Shown: positions 16,062 through 25,220 of the stretch, piece by piece | How positions within the stretch are numbered: position 1 is the stretch's first letter | Layout of the letters: each line of letters opens with the position of its first letter | Source of the DNA: Demequina sediminicola | GTDB taxonomy: Bacteria; Actinomycetota; Actinomycetes; Actinomycetales; Demequinaceae | NCBI RefSeq assembly: GCF_000975055.1 | Contig: NZ_BBRB01000003.1 | Span: 1-64,000, forward strand | DNA length: 64,000 nucleotides | Direction: 5' to 3' | Position numbers and translations under genes: made by a program | Notes under the pieces: generated by a model | Told to the model about the DNA's origin: nothing | The model's input: only the letters and a program-made list of their open reading frames with translations | Databases searched by the model: none

Positions 16062-17480
16062 TTACGAGGCGTGTGACGAGTCTCGCTCTGCGCGCTGTTC
16101 CGTCACACGGTGTGGTCTGGTTTCCAGCGGTCTGCCATGGTGCACGAGGTTCGGATCAACAATCGTCAACGTGAAGACCTGCGGAGCCATGAGGTAGAGC
16201 GCTACAAGGAGATACCAACCGCTCTCGACGAGCATTCTCGACTCAGTCAAGGACTGCACTGCGATCACTGCCCCCAAGAGCGCCCAGCCGAGCGGGATGT
16301 AGGTGTCTCCGCGCTCCGCGCGTTCGACGAGGCGCCATGCCGACCCGAACATCAGCACCACGATCACCAGCAGGAGCCCAAGGCCGATGAGCCCAAGTTG
16401 GAACCAGGCGTCAAGGAAGGCGTTGTGGGCGTGTGTCGGCAACGTCGGCCAGTGCGATTGTTCGTTCACCGAGACCACAATGTCGGAGTACGGCTCCTGC
16501 CACACGGGCCAGTAGCCCACGAAGCCCCAGCCTTCAGGCCGCTGGGTTGCGTAGTGGACCACTTCCTCCCAGATGAATGTCCGGTTGGTGAAGTCCGAGC
16601 GGCGATCAAACATTGCGAAAATCTCGTCGCGATACTTCAAGACCAGCACCACGCCGATGGCACTGATCGCCAAGAAGGAGAACGACAGGATCCGTTTGGT
16701 ACGTCCCACCGTGCGGCGAATCACAAACGATGCAGCAAGCAGGCCGATGACCACCAACACCGCGACACTCACCGTCGCAGACATCGTCAATGCGTGGACA
16801 CCGATCGCGGCCACGAGCGTCACGATGGCATCAGTCTTGCTCAGCACACCCTCGAGGAGCAAGACAAATGCGAGGATTCCCGTCAGCAAGGCAATCATGC
16901 CGAAGGGGTTACGGTTCCCGACGAAACCTTGGATCGGGCCACCTTCAAACAGCCACCCCTCAGACCAAATGATCGGAGTGGCTTCGGTGTCGACCTGGCC
17001 AGCGTCGATCAAGTCTGAAACGAGCGGAGTCAAGCGGTCGCGGACCACAGTCGCGACAACGAGCTCAAAAATGATCCCGAGCGCGAGTGATATCTGAAGC
17101 GATCGATACAGCAGCACCATGAATCGCCTGTTGCTGGTTCCACGAACAGTGACGACTGCGATGACTGTGGTGGCGATCATGACGATGGAAGCCAAGAGGG
17201 TCACACCACGTGCCACCGACCACAAGGTACTGGCAGTGGCGAGGCCAACAAAGGCAGCAATCAGCAACGGCGGCCGCAAACTCCACAGTGTGGGCCGGAA
17301 AGCCACCACCACTGCGACGATGGTCAGTATCGCAAGACCGATGTAGATCGGCATGCCCAAGAGGTAGCGAAAGCCCTGCCCAGATGTGAGGAAGAGAATC
17401 GCCCACACTGTCAGGAGGTCGCGGCTACGGCGACTACTGAGTGCGTGCGTGATGGATTCTCGCGTGAGGGCGTGGCCCAC
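16062..17480 (-). CDS. O-antigen ligase-like / Wzy-type polysaccharide membrane protein
   Basis: A 472-residue membrane protein with about 11 predicted helices and one large extracytoplasmic loop between about residues 280 and 345 holding a Pro/His-rich stretch (HWPTLPTHAHNAFLD). This is the hallmark of the Wzy_C/O-antigen ligase superfamily. In Gram-positive bacteria such proteins polymerise or attach cell-surface glycans. GTG 17480 is preferred because a GAGGGGGG lies just upstream; ATG 17504 is the alternative and lacks an RBS. It is convergent with ppgK (15 bp apart). Confidence 0.85.
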   Translation of the reverse strand: MGHALTRESITHALSSRRSRDLLTVWAILFLTSGQGFRYLLGMPIYIGLAILTIVAVVVAFRPTLWSLRPPLLIAAFVGLATASTLWSVARGVTLLASIVMIATTVIAVVTVRGTSNRRFMVLLYRSLQISLALGIIFELVVATVVRDRLTPLVSDLIDAGQVDTEATPIIWSEGWLFEGGPIQGFVGNRNPFGMIALLTGILAFVLLLEGVLSKTDAIVTLVAAIGVHALTMSATVSVAVLVVIGLLAASFVIRRTVGRTKRILSFSFLAISAIGVVLVLKYRDEIFAMFDRRSDFTNRTFIWEEVVHYATQRPEGWGFVGYWPVWQEPYSDIVVSVNEQSHWPTLPTHAHNAFLDAWFQLGLIGLGLLLVIVVLMFGSAWRLVERAERGDTYIPLGWALLGAVIAVQSLTESRMLVESGWYLLVALYLMAPQVFTLTIVDPNLVHHGRPLETRPHRVTEQRAERDSSHAS

Positions 17481-17951
17481 AGTTCCCCCCTCGATTCGGG
17501 TCATGTTAGCCACGGCAGGGCTAGTCAATGTCAGACTACGACAACCTTGGTAGCAGGCACACTGCACATGGCCGCGATGGAACCGCTGGCTGTCGCGGCT
17601 TCAGCACCGTGTCGAGTGTCCCTTATGTCCCGTCGGTATCGCAAACTGTCGAGCCGTGTCGGCCACGACATGGGACTTCGACGGGGGGTGATACGGGCAG
17701 CACTCACATACGTTTCGCGTAGCGATTATCAGGGGTAACAAACTTTCCGATGGTTTTTTTCGCCAGAGGTGTGCAATCACCCCCTCACTCGTGGCATGAT
17801 TATCCCGATGCGTTAACGCGCTCCGGGCCGCAAGGTTCCGTGATGCGCTCGATGGCATCCGACCCCGGCGTCGCTAGCCCCCCTTGCGGCGTCGGGGTCG
17901 TCTCATCTCTCCCCCCACATCGACTCCGTTCGCGACCGCGACGGGCGAGAG
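17481..17951. other. intergenic region between two minus-strand cell-envelope genes
   Basis: This 471-bp stretch holds the promoter of the O-antigen-ligase-like gene and the terminator hairpin of the LCP gene (listed separately). An AT-richer patch at about 17705-17765, with runs of T, is the likeliest promoter position. I see no convincing gene. Confidence 0.4.
17861..17899 (-). terminator. hairpin downstream of the LCP gene
   Basis: The arms GACCCCGGCGTCGC and GCGGCGTCGGGGTC pair with two mismatches around an 11-nt loop, about 50 bp after the LCP stop. There is no clear T tract, so efficiency is uncertain. Confidence 0.5.
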
Positions 17952-19235
17952 TTACTCGACTCCCCCGACCTCGTCACCAGCCTCGTAGTTTCCTTCTTCA
18001 ATGTCTGTCCAGAACTGATCCGTCTTGGTGTCATCAAGCAACACCGTTGACCCCACGCCCGGAACGTCGTAACCCATGCTCGCGATCGGGGGTGTACCGG
18101 TGACGGCTCCCCCTGAGAGCGCGGAGTTCATCGTCAGGGCCAAACCCGCAAGATCGAACACCCCAGTGCCATCGGAGACTCGGAACGCATCGAGCCCTGC
18201 CTCCGTCACTGGGATGAGCTGGAACGGATTCAGAATGGTTGCAGGACTCAAGACCTCGTCGGCCACCGCCGCCACGACCTGACGCTGCCGTTCGGCACGA
18301 CCGATGTCGCCGAGCGGGTCGCTGTAGCGCATACGCGAGAATGCCAAAGCAGTTTCGCCGTCTGCGACGTGGCAACCCGCTTCCCATTCCAACTTGCTCA
18401 GCTCGTCGCTGACGTCATAGTCGAGGCAGAGTTCCACGCCCCCCACAGCATCGACGATCTCTTCGACCCCAGTGAAACCGACCTCGAGGTACGCGTCCAT
18501 GGTGAGCCCCGTGAGTCCTTCAACCGTCTCGACGAGCAATGGCGCACCGCCAAAGGAGAACGACGCATTGATCTTGTTCTGGCCATACCCAGGAATATCC
18601 ACCAGCGTGTCGCGGGGAATCGAGATCAGGGCAGTGGGCCCGTCTTCCGGGTCATGAAGCAACATGATGGTGTCAGTGCGTTGGCCCTCGGTGGTGTCGG
18701 ATGCCGACCATCCGTCCCGTGAGTCGCTTCCCACAATCAGCGTGGTGTCGCCGGGGGTATTGGCTGCGCCACTCAGAGCGTCGACGTGGTTGATCTGACC
18801 GTTGACCCAAATGAGGAATGCGACGAGAGCCGCGGCCACCAGGGCCAGTAGAACCCAGAGCACGGTGCAGCACCGGTGCTTGCGTTTGCGACGTGGCGCC
18901 GGCGGTGGTGTCTGGGTCGGGACGTGAGTCGAGGCCTGCCTTGGTGTTGGCTGACCGGAGTGAGACGTCGGTTGACCGGAGTGAGACGGCTGTGCAGGGC
19001 GCTGACGAGGGGGGACCGAGGGCGGCTGACGTCGTTGAGGAGCGCTGCTGCTGGACGCACCCCGCGTTCCGCCGCTTTGCGGTGGCATGGCTCGCGTGGG
19101 CGCCACCCGTGCAGCATTCGGGTCAGAAGTCACGGGGCCACGCGTCGAGACACGATTCGGAGTGGGAGCGACAGAGGGCGGCTTGGGTCGCTGCTTGCCT
19201 CGCGGGGCTTCACGGCTACTGTCTTGGTCGCTCAC
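17952..19235 (-). CDS. LytR-CpsA-Psr (LCP) family glycopolymer transferase
   Basis: A 427-residue protein with a long Pro/Ser/Thr/Gln/Arg-rich cytoplasmic N-terminus (about 125 residues), one membrane helix (about 130-152) and an extracellular LCP domain. LCP motifs: TTLIVGSDSRDG, RTDTIMLLH, ISIPRDTLVDIPG and KINASFSFGG, the arginines and aspartates that bind the polyprenyl pyrophosphate substrate. The family attaches teichoic-acid-like or arabinogalactan-type polymers to peptidoglycan. GTG 19235 is taken as start; the much longer upstream frame runs antisense to the channel gene. Two copies of a (S)HSGQPT unit in the tail give a small repeat. Confidence 0.9.
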   Translation of the reverse strand: MSDQDSSREAPRGKQRPKPPSVAPTPNRVSTRGPVTSDPNAARVAPTRAMPPQSGGTRGASSSSAPQRRQPPSVPPRQRPAQPSHSGQPTSHSGQPTPRQASTHVPTQTPPPAPRRKRKHRCCTVLWVLLALVAAALVAFLIWVNGQINHVDALSGAANTPGDTTLIVGSDSRDGWSASDTTEGQRTDTIMLLHDPEDGPTALISIPRDTLVDIPGYGQNKINASFSFGGAPLLVETVEGLTGLTMDAYLEVGFTGVEEIVDAVGGVELCLDYDVSDELSKLEWEAGCHVADGETALAFSRMRYSDPLGDIGRAERQRQVVAAVADEVLSPATILNPFQLIPVTEAGLDAFRVSDGTGVFDLAGLALTMNSALSGGAVTGTPPIASMGYDVPGVGSTVLLDDTKTDQFWTDIEEGNYEAGDEVGGVE

Positions 19236-19316
19236 ATCGCGAGCGTATCGGCTCTGTACGGCGTTTTTTGGGAACTCACGCCGTGAATACCTCTGCGGGC
19301 ATGGCACTCTGGGTTC

Positions 19317-20180
19317 ATGACCGACCAGAGCCAAGTCTTCCCTGGGACCCAATTCATCTCGACCATTCTGCACTCGCTCGACGCCAAGACGGCGATGAGC
19401 GGTGCCCTGGCGAGGGTGTACTTGATGCGTGCCGCCATGGCCGGCGTCATCATCGGGATCTTGTATCTCGCTGACTTTGCGGTGTTGGCTGTCTTCGCCG
19501 AGATCGGCAACGGCGCGCTCGCGCCCCTGGGACGCATCGTGGGCGCCCTGGTCTTTGGCTTCGCCCTGGTATTCATCTACTTCAGCAAGTCGGAGCTGCT
19601 GACCTCGAACATGATGATCGTCTCGATCGGGCGGTACTTCAAGCGCATCTCGGTCGTCAAGTCGCTGCGTATTCTCCTCCTTTGCTACGCGGGCAACTTC
19701 CTCGGAGGCCTCGCCCTTGCGTTGCTGTTGATGGGATCGACTTTGGTCGATGGCGGCGTGGGCGTTCAACTGGATGCAGCTGTGGACCACAAGCTCTCTT
19801 ACATGTCTGGAGGGCTTGCGGGCTGGACCGATCTCTTTGTCCGCGCAATTCTGTGCAACTTCATGATTAATTTGGCGATGCTGCTCGTCTACAACGGCAT
19901 GATCAAGAGCGACGTCATGAAGTCCATCGCGATGATCGTGTCGGTCTTCATCTTTGCGTTCATTGGTTTCGAGCACTCGGTTGCCAACACGGTCGTGTTC
20001 ACCATCGTGGGCTTGCAAAGTGGGATCGACCTTGGGCTGGCAGCAGGAAACCTTGCAATCGTGCTCGCAGGCAACTTCATCGGCGGCGGACTCTTGATCG
20101 GGATCTACTACGCATACGCCAACGATGCCCGCAAGCACCTCGACCGACAGTCACGCAAGGGCAAAGCCATCGCTGACTAA
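19317..20180 (+). CDS. formate/nitrite transporter (FNT) family channel
   Basis: A 287-residue protein with six predicted helices. The FNT signatures are present: a KSELLTSNM segment after helix 2, a CYAGNFLGG motif in helix 3, GFEHSVANTV in the fifth helix and AGNFIGGGL in the sixth. The family forms pentameric channels for formate, nitrite or hydrosulfide; which anion cannot be told. It is divergent from the LCP gene (81 bp). No RBS precedes the ATG; CACTCT 6 nt upstream is a weak leaderless -10. Confidence 0.88.
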   Translation: MTDQSQVFPGTQFISTILHSLDAKTAMSGALARVYLMRAAMAGVIIGILYLADFAVLAVFAEIGNGALAPLGRIVGALVFGFALVFIYFSKSELLTSNMMIVSIGRYFKRISVVKSLRILLLCYAGNFLGGLALALLLMGSTLVDGGVGVQLDAAVDHKLSYMSGGLAGWTDLFVRAILCNFMINLAMLLVYNGMIKSDVMKSIAMIVSVFIFAFIGFEHSVANTVVFTIVGLQSGIDLGLAAGNLAIVLAGNFIGGGLLIGIYYAYANDARKHLDRQSRKGKAIAD

Positions 20181-20215
20181 AGGTTGATACCGAGCGACCC
20201 GCCCAGGGCCAAGCA

Positions 20216-20653
20216 TTAACCCCAGTAGGTTTCGCTGGGGCTGGGACTCGGGCTGGTCTCGGGCTGACTCGCGGTCCCCGTCCCGGGTTCACACCCTGAA
20301 GCATCAAGGTGCAGGTCTACGTAGGTGAGCGCATTGTCGGTGTATCCCTCGACGTGACCCTCGTCAATGAGACGGTCGAACACCTCGTGAAGGGCTTCAC
20401 AGTCCCCCACTCTGGCGCGATCCTCGATGAGCACCCTGATGTGCTCGCCATCACCCAGGGGTGCGAGAGCCCAAAAGTCGGCACCGCCATCGGCCGTCGT
20501 TTCCGATTGTGGAGATCCCACGTCGTGTGTGACTGCGGGGCTGGCCTCGGGCGATTGATCTGCGGTGCCTGCCGCGTTGAGATTGGGGGTCGTCGTGCAC
20601 CCCGCGATAGCACAGGCGGCGACCACGGAAACTGTCAAGGCAACGTTGCGCAT
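20216..20653 (-). CDS. small secreted lipoprotein
   Basis: A 145-residue protein with a signal peptide ending in the lipobox AIAGC (Cys19), followed by a Thr/Asn/Ser/Pro linker (about residues 20-55) and an acidic domain of about 90 residues with two further Cys (CEALHEVF and GCEPG) that may form a disulphide. It ends with a Ser/Pro stretch. No family recognised. It is convergent with the FNT gene and lies just downstream of rnpB on the same strand. Confidence 0.8.
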   Translation of the reverse strand: MRNVALTVSVVAACAIAGCTTTPNLNAAGTADQSPEASPAVTHDVGSPQSETTADGGADFWALAPLGDGEHIRVLIEDRARVGDCEALHEVFDRLIDEGHVEGYTDNALTYVDLHLDASGCEPGTGTASQPETSPSPSPSETYWG

Positions 20654-20732
20654 GGCGCCAGGCTAGCCACATCTCAGGCTTTTTGTGGGATTCCCCACCA
20701 AAATGTGATGAAGGCCACTACCAGGGACTCTA

Positions 20733-21114
20733 GAACGGATGAGTTGGCCGATACGCCGGGTTTTGTCGGGCGTGTCGCGTTGCCGCAATACGCCGGGCGA
20801 CCATCCATCTAGGCCCTGAATTGCTCCAGGGCTCCAGCAGCCTACCCAGATGCTCGAGCGAGCAGCCCTCAAGCGCATCCTGTCTGGCCTTGCTCCGGGT
20901 GGGGTTTACCGTGCCGCTCCTGTCACCAGGAACGCGGTGAGCTTTTACCTCACCCTTTCACCCTTACCGCCGGCCTAAGCCGGAGGCGGTTTGCTTTCTG
21001 TGGCACTTTCCCGCGAGTCACCCCGGATGGCCGTTAACCATCACCCTGCTCTGTGGAGCCCGGACGTTCCTCGGGACTCTTGCGAGCCACGCGGTCGCCT
21101 AGCCAACTCATCCG
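20733..21114 (-). ncRNA. rnpB: RNase P RNA, type A
   Basis: The catalytic RNA of RNase P, which trims tRNA 5' ends. On the minus strand the P1 helix is formed by GGATGAGTTGGC (5', complement of 21102-21113) and GCCAACTCATCC (3', complement of 20737-20748), a perfect 12-bp pairing that sets both ends. The conserved core GAGGAACGTCCGGGCTCC, the AGGGTGAAAGGGTG region, ACAGGA..GGTAAACCCC and the GACAAAACCCGGCGTATCGG 3' segment are all present. Length about 380 nt, typical of actinobacteria. Exact ends are uncertain by a few nt. Confidence 0.95.
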
Positions 21115-21131
21115 CGCTCCAAGAGTACCCG

Positions 21132-21137
21132 TACGCT
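21132..21137 (+). promoter_or_regulatory. -10 box of a leaderless yaaA promoter
   Basis: TACGCT ends 7 nt before GTG 21145, supporting that codon rather than GTG 21139 as start. The box lies about 20 bp beyond the 5' end of the divergent rnpB. Confidence 0.5.
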
Positions 21138-21144
21138 GGTGTCC

Positions 21145-21897
21145 GTGTTGATCCTCCTCCCTCCCTCCGAAGGTAAAACCGCACCGCCATCCGGCGCACC
21201 CGTCAACCTCGACGCGATGAGCCACCCAACTCTGGCATCGGCCCGGCAACGCGTAGGCGACACCCTCGTCAAAGTCTCGTCACAGCGCAACGCCTACGAG
21301 GTGCTCAGCGTGGGCCCGAGCCTCCACAACGAGGTGGAGCGCAACCAGACTCTCTGGGACAACCCCTCAGCGCCGGCAGCCCAGGTGTACACCGGCGTCC
21401 TCTACGACGCCGCCGGGATGGCATCGTGGACGGAGAGCGAGCGCAACGCGGCCGCGGACCGGATACGGATCGTTTCCGCACTGTGGGGTGCTGTCTCCCC
21501 CGCAGACCTGATCCCTGCATACCGGCTGTCGATGTCCACCTCACTCGGTCGCATCGGCCCTCTGACCTCTTTCTGGCGCAAACACCTCGCCACCGAGATG
21601 TCACACCTCGCGGATGGCAGGCTCATCGTTGACTGCCGTTCGAGTGCATATGTCGCTGCCTGGCGTCCGTCACACACCCCGTGGCTCTCCGTACGCGTCG
21701 AACGTGAACTCCATGGCAAGAGGACCGTCGTGAGCCACATGGCTAAGCACACCCGCGGGCTCCTGACGGGAGCGCTAGCAGCACAACACAGCGCCCCCGA
21801 GAGCCCCGATGAGGTCGCCGACGTAGCAAGGACGCTGGAAGGCGTCATCGAGGTCGCCGTCAGCGACACCGAACTGACCATCGTGCTCGCGGGCTAG
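21145..21897 (+). CDS. yaaA: YaaA/DUF328 peroxide-stress protein
   Basis: A 250-residue cytoplasmic protein of the DUF328/UPF0246 family; E. coli YaaA lowers free iron and oxidative DNA damage under peroxide stress. The signature start LILLPPSEGKT, the YTGVLYDA segment, LSALWG-type motif (IVSALWGAVSP) and VVSHMAKHTRG are present. GTG 21145 gives the family-typical start and sits 7 nt from a TANNNT box; GTG 21139 is the alternative. The stop overlaps that of the convergent phosphatase gene by 4 bp. Confidence 0.9.
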   Translation: MLILLPPSEGKTAPPSGAPVNLDAMSHPTLASARQRVGDTLVKVSSQRNAYEVLSVGPSLHNEVERNQTLWDNPSAPAAQVYTGVLYDAAGMASWTESERNAAADRIRIVSALWGAVSPADLIPAYRLSMSTSLGRIGPLTSFWRKHLATEMSHLADGRLIVDCRSSAYVAAWRPSHTPWLSVRVERELHGKRTVVSHMAKHTRGLLTGALAAQHSAPESPDEVADVARTLEGVIEVAVSDTELTIVLAG

Positions 21898-22673
21898 TCC
21901 GTAGGTGCTCCCACACACAGGACGTGGCGTTCAACGATGTCGCCGGCGGTGTTGATGTGTAGCCGCAACATCGTGAGCGATGCTGGCTGAGGCCAGATCG
22001 CACCCCACGTGCGTGGATCCATTCCCAACGACACCCCTACGGCGGACTTGATTGCCACAGCGTGAGAGGCGACCGCCCAGGTCCGCAGCTCATCTTTGCC
22101 GTCAGCGGCCAAGGCGGCGTGCTGGGCGGCGATATCGCGCAGAAACTCATCCATGCGGGCACCGACCTCGGGGATGGCCTCTCCGCCCGGAGGCGCCAGC
22201 TGAGCGAACCTCCATTGATGAATCGCGTCGCCGAAGCGTTCCGCGACCTCATCTCCCGTCAGACCTTCCCATTCCCCGAAGTTGATTTCGCGCACGCGGT
22301 CGTCAGTCTCCACGTGAGCCCCGACGCGGCGCCCTAGTGCCGCGCCCGTCTCCTGCGTCCGAGTCATCGGTGAGGCAAAGACGCGACTCACGTACGCCAG
22401 ATGTTGCCAGGTGCGGCGACCGATCGAGTAGATCGCGTCCGCAGCCTTCGCTACCTGAACCTTGCCCTGAGAGTTCAGCGGAGGCCCTACCTCGCCGGAA
22501 CCCGATAGCGCATGCACCAACGTCATATCCGTCACGCCGTGGCGCACCAACACCACCGTGAGCGGGCTCACAAGATCTGCGCCAGCAGCGGCAAAAGGAG
22601 AACGGCTGGGGGCCGATGACTCGGCTGCGTCGTCGTACTCCGGTCCAGTGGGGCTGGTGTCAGGAGGGGTCAC
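21894..22673 (-). CDS. histidine phosphatase family protein (CobC/PGM-like)
   Basis: A 259-residue member of the histidine phosphatase superfamily. The phosphohistidine motif is LVRHGVTDM (about residue 45), followed by SPMTRTQETG, the acidic REINFGEWEGLTGDE motif and a second His in VASHAVAIKSAVG. GTG 22673 overlaps the stop of the zinc-ribbon gene (GTGA), fixing the start. In mycobacteria the equivalent position holds an RNase H/CobC fusion; here only the phosphatase part is present. The substrate is unknown; alpha-ribazole phosphate or a sugar phosphate are family options. Confidence 0.87.
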   Translation of the reverse strand: MTPPDTSPTGPEYDDAAESSAPSRSPFAAAGADLVSPLTVVLVRHGVTDMTLVHALSGSGEVGPPLNSQGKVQVAKAADAIYSIGRRTWQHLAYVSRVFASPMTRTQETGAALGRRVGAHVETDDRVREINFGEWEGLTGDEVAERFGDAIHQWRFAQLAPPGGEAIPEVGARMDEFLRDIAAQHAALAADGKDELRTWAVASHAVAIKSAVGVSLGMDPRTWGAIWPQPASLTMLRLHINTAGDIVERHVLCVGAPTD

Positions 22674-23407
22674 GCGTCCGCCTTGCGCACCAGAATCCGT
22701 CCGCACTCTTCGCATCGGGCGATCTGGTCACTCGGAGCACTGGTCATGGCTTGTACGTCTCCAGGGTTCAGCGTCATGTTGCAGCCCATGCAGACACGCC
22801 CCTGGAGCAGTGCGGCACCCACACCACCGTTCGAGGCGCGCAGGCGCTCATACAGCGACAACAGACCAGCATCGATGCCCTCGGCCTTCATCACACGCTC
22901 GGCCTCGATGTCAGCAATCTCATCGGCAATCTCAGCGGCCGCGTGGGCTCGTTCGGCCTCCAGCACGTCGAGTTGCGCGGTGATGGCATCCCGTTGGGTT
23001 GTGGCGTCAGCGTGAAGCTTCTCGGCGTTCTCCACGGACTGCATGGCCTCAAGCTCAATGTCCTCAAGATCGCTCAGGCGGCGCGTCAATACTTCAAGCT
23101 CCGCTTGCAGCGCTTGGAGGTCCTTGGCGGAACCCGTGCCGGAGTCAAGGCGCGCTTGGTCTCGTTCGGCACGGGTGCGCACGGATTGGACGTCATCTTC
23201 AGCCTTGGTCACGTCTCGGCGGAGGTCGGATACTTCGGTAGCGCGCGCGATCACATCCTCGTGCAGGTCAGCGGCACGGCCGGACAGTTCTGCGATCTGC
23301 GCGATCTGCGGAAGTGTGTCTAGACGGTGACGTGCCTGCTGAATGCGCAGGTCGGCGTCTTGCACCTCAAGTAGGCGCTGCTGGTCTCCGGCGGGGGCTG
23401 TAGCCAC
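22670..23407 (-). CDS. coiled-coil C4 zinc-ribbon protein (Rv2229c-like)
   Basis: A 245-residue protein: a long coiled coil (about residues 10-180, heptads rich in Ala/Glu/Leu/Arg) followed by a C4-type zinc ribbon, CMGC and CEEC about 20 residues apart. Family members occur throughout actinobacteria next to the Nif3 gene and the CobC-like gene, as here, and their molecular role is not established. GTG 23407 is chosen for the GGAGAA 7-8 nt upstream; a longer frame overlaps the Nif3 gene. Three-gene operon: Nif3, zinc ribbon, phosphatase. Confidence 0.87.
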   Translation of the reverse strand: MATAPAGDQQRLLEVQDADLRIQQARHRLDTLPQIAQIAELSGRAADLHEDVIARATEVSDLRRDVTKAEDDVQSVRTRAERDQARLDSGTGSAKDLQALQAELEVLTRRLSDLEDIELEAMQSVENAEKLHADATTQRDAITAQLDVLEAERAHAAAEIADEIADIEAERVMKAEGIDAGLLSLYERLRASNGGVGAALLQGRVCMGCNMTLNPGDVQAMTSAPSDQIARCEECGRILVRKADA

Positions 23408-23420
23408 AGGTGGGTTCTCC

Positions 23421-24263
23421 TTAGTGGTGGCGGGCGGTGCGGGACGGCGACGGGATGTGCGCCGTCCAAGGATCGGTGTTAAGCGTCGACACGGTGGTGT
23501 CCACTCCGGCGGCATCTGCCACGTGTTCTGCGGTGGCAGTGAGCCATGCCCACTCTGATGCCGAGTGGGCAACGTCGACCAAGAACGGCCGACCATCACC
23601 TAAGTCTGCCAGTTCCCTGAAGTCCGATGCAGGGTGGTGGCGAAGATCTGCCGTCACATAGACGTCGGCACCAGCGCGGCGGGCATCGGCCAAGTAGGAA
23701 TCTCCAGAGCCGCCACACACGGCCACAGTAGTCACCGTCGCATCGAGGTCGCCTGCAACTCTCACCCCGTGGGCGGTCGCGGGCAAAGCGGCAGCCACGT
23801 GAGTGGCGAACTCTCGGAGAGAGACAGGGCCAGGCAGTGGGCCGATGCGACCCGTACCTTGGGTCGGGTCACCTGGTCGCGGAATGAGTGGCGCGGACGA
23901 TCTGACACCCACCGCAGCCGCGAGCGCCTCAGAAACACCTTCAGTGGCGGAGTCAGCGTTGGTGTGCGCGTTGTAGTGAGCAATGCCATGGGCGATCAGT
24001 TGGTGCACCACAGCACCTTTGGAGGAGGTGACCGGGAGTTGGGTCGCACCGCGCAACAGCAGCGGGTGGTGCGTGACGATCAAGTCGGCGTCGATGTCGA
24101 TGGCTTCTTGCACCACAGCGAGAGTGGGGTCAACTGCGAAGAGAACCCTCGAGACAGTGCCGGCAGGGTCGCCGACTGTCAGGCCATTGACGTCCCAATC
24201 CTCCGCCAGGGCGAGGGGAAAACGTTGCTCAAGCAGATCCGCAATGTCCGCGACTGTGGTCAT
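23421..24263 (-). CDS. Nif3-like dinuclear metal-centre hexameric protein
   Basis: A 280-residue protein of the Nif3/GTP cyclohydrolase I type 2 family, which forms toroidal hexamers with two metal ions per subunit. The metal ligands are recognisable in IVTHHPLLLRG and in AHTNADSATEGVSEALA, with C-terminal SASEWAW-type residues. The biochemical function of the family is unsettled. It is the first gene of the operon with the zinc-ribbon protein 13 bp downstream. Confidence 0.9.
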   Translation of the reverse strand: MTTVADIADLLEQRFPLALAEDWDVNGLTVGDPAGTVSRVLFAVDPTLAVVQEAIDIDADLIVTHHPLLLRGATQLPVTSSKGAVVHQLIAHGIAHYNAHTNADSATEGVSEALAAAVGVRSSAPLIPRPGDPTQGTGRIGPLPGPVSLREFATHVAAALPATAHGVRVAGDLDATVTTVAVCGGSGDSYLADARRAGADVYVTADLRHHPASDFRELADLGDGRPFLVDVAHSASEWAWLTATAEHVADAAGVDTTVSTLNTDPWTAHIPSPSRTARHH

Positions 24264-24276
24264 GACACCACGCTAC

Positions 24277-25065
24277 TCATCTTTCGCGCCGTTGATTCTC
24301 CAACAGTGCGTCAATCTTGGCTTCCAAGGCGGCGACCTGGTCTTGGAGTTCTTCATGGCGACCCACTTCTCGCGCCTCTCCTGCCTCATCGTCGCTGCCG
24401 CTGGTGAGTTGCACGAACCAGGCTGCGACGGAAGCGGTCACCACACCGATGAGGGCGATACCAACGAGCATCATGAGGACTGCGACGATTCGTCCCTCAA
24501 CGCTCACGGGAGAGAAGTCTCCGTAACCGACGGTCGTCACCGTGACGAACGCCCACCACAAGGCGTCGCCAAAGGTGTTGATCGCGGACTCTGTGACATT
24601 GCGCTCCGCAGAGAGCACTGCCACGGAACCAATCCACAGCAGCAGCACGACCGAGAGCACGACAGCCTGCATCGTCTTGAGCCGGCCCTTGGCTGAGGCG
24701 AAGGCTGCCCCCTGGGTGAATGCACTAAGCACCTTCAGAGGGCGTGCCGCAGGAATGATCACTGCCACGACATCGAGCGGGTGTGTCCAAAGAAACTTCC
24801 AGGACTTCTCCGAGATGACGGTCCGAATAATGATGTCCGCCAGGAATACCAACCAAATGATGCCCTGGACACTGAGCATGGTCGCTTTGACCTGGCTAGG
24901 CAGTGATTCGGTGAAGATGATGCGGCTCGACCAGACCACGAGGAACACCATGGCCATCACAGCCATGGGGGTATCTAAACGCTTGGCATATGCGTCGTAG
25001 CGCGGTCCCATCGGTTGTGCCACAGCAGCCGAGCCTCCCAGTGTCGAATTGCGTGTGGCCCACAT
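24277..25065 (-). CDS. potassium channel, voltage-gated-like topology
   Basis: A 262-residue channel subunit. The selectivity filter TTVGYGDFSP lies in a pore loop between two strong helices (about residues 145-230). Four weaker helices precede them, giving a six-helix Kv-like layout, but the fourth helix has few regular arginines (RPLKVLSAF), so voltage sensing is doubtful. A short C-terminal coiled coil (EELQDQVAALEAKIDALL) may help tetramerisation. It lies 13 bp upstream of the Nif3 gene on the same strand and may be cotranscribed with it. Confidence 0.9.
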   Translation of the reverse strand: MWATRNSTLGGSAAVAQPMGPRYDAYAKRLDTPMAVMAMVFLVVWSSRIIFTESLPSQVKATMLSVQGIIWLVFLADIIIRTVISEKSWKFLWTHPLDVVAVIIPAARPLKVLSAFTQGAAFASAKGRLKTMQAVVLSVVLLLWIGSVAVLSAERNVTESAINTFGDALWWAFVTVTTVGYGDFSPVSVEGRIVAVLMMLVGIALIGVVTASVAAWFVQLTSGSDDEAGEAREVGRHEELQDQVAALEAKIDALLENQRRER

Positions 25066-25122
25066 CGTAGCGAGGGTTCTCCCAGAGCCCTAGGCGGGGA
25101 GTCCGAAACCCGGTCCCACCAG

Positions 25123-25137
25123 GTGCACTAGATGCAC
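25123..25137. promoter_or_regulatory. possible operator ahead of the KDPG aldolase gene
   Basis: GTGCA-CTAGA-TGCAC is a 5-bp inverted repeat with a 5-nt spacer, about 85 bp upstream of the aldolase start. It could be a GntR- or IclR-type operator, but the arms are short and no regulator gene is linked. Confidence 0.3.
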
Positions 25138-25220
25138 ATGATGTAGCGCCCCTGTGGGGCTGACGCTAGCCTCTCGATGCGTCCACTCGACCGGTGCGAT
25201 GCGCAGTCGACGGAGGACCC

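Noticed and set aside
19236..20138. Upstream extension of the LCP gene frame
   Set aside because: It runs antisense through the FNT gene and gives His/Gln/Arg-rich nonsense; the GTG at 19235 begins the family-like protein.
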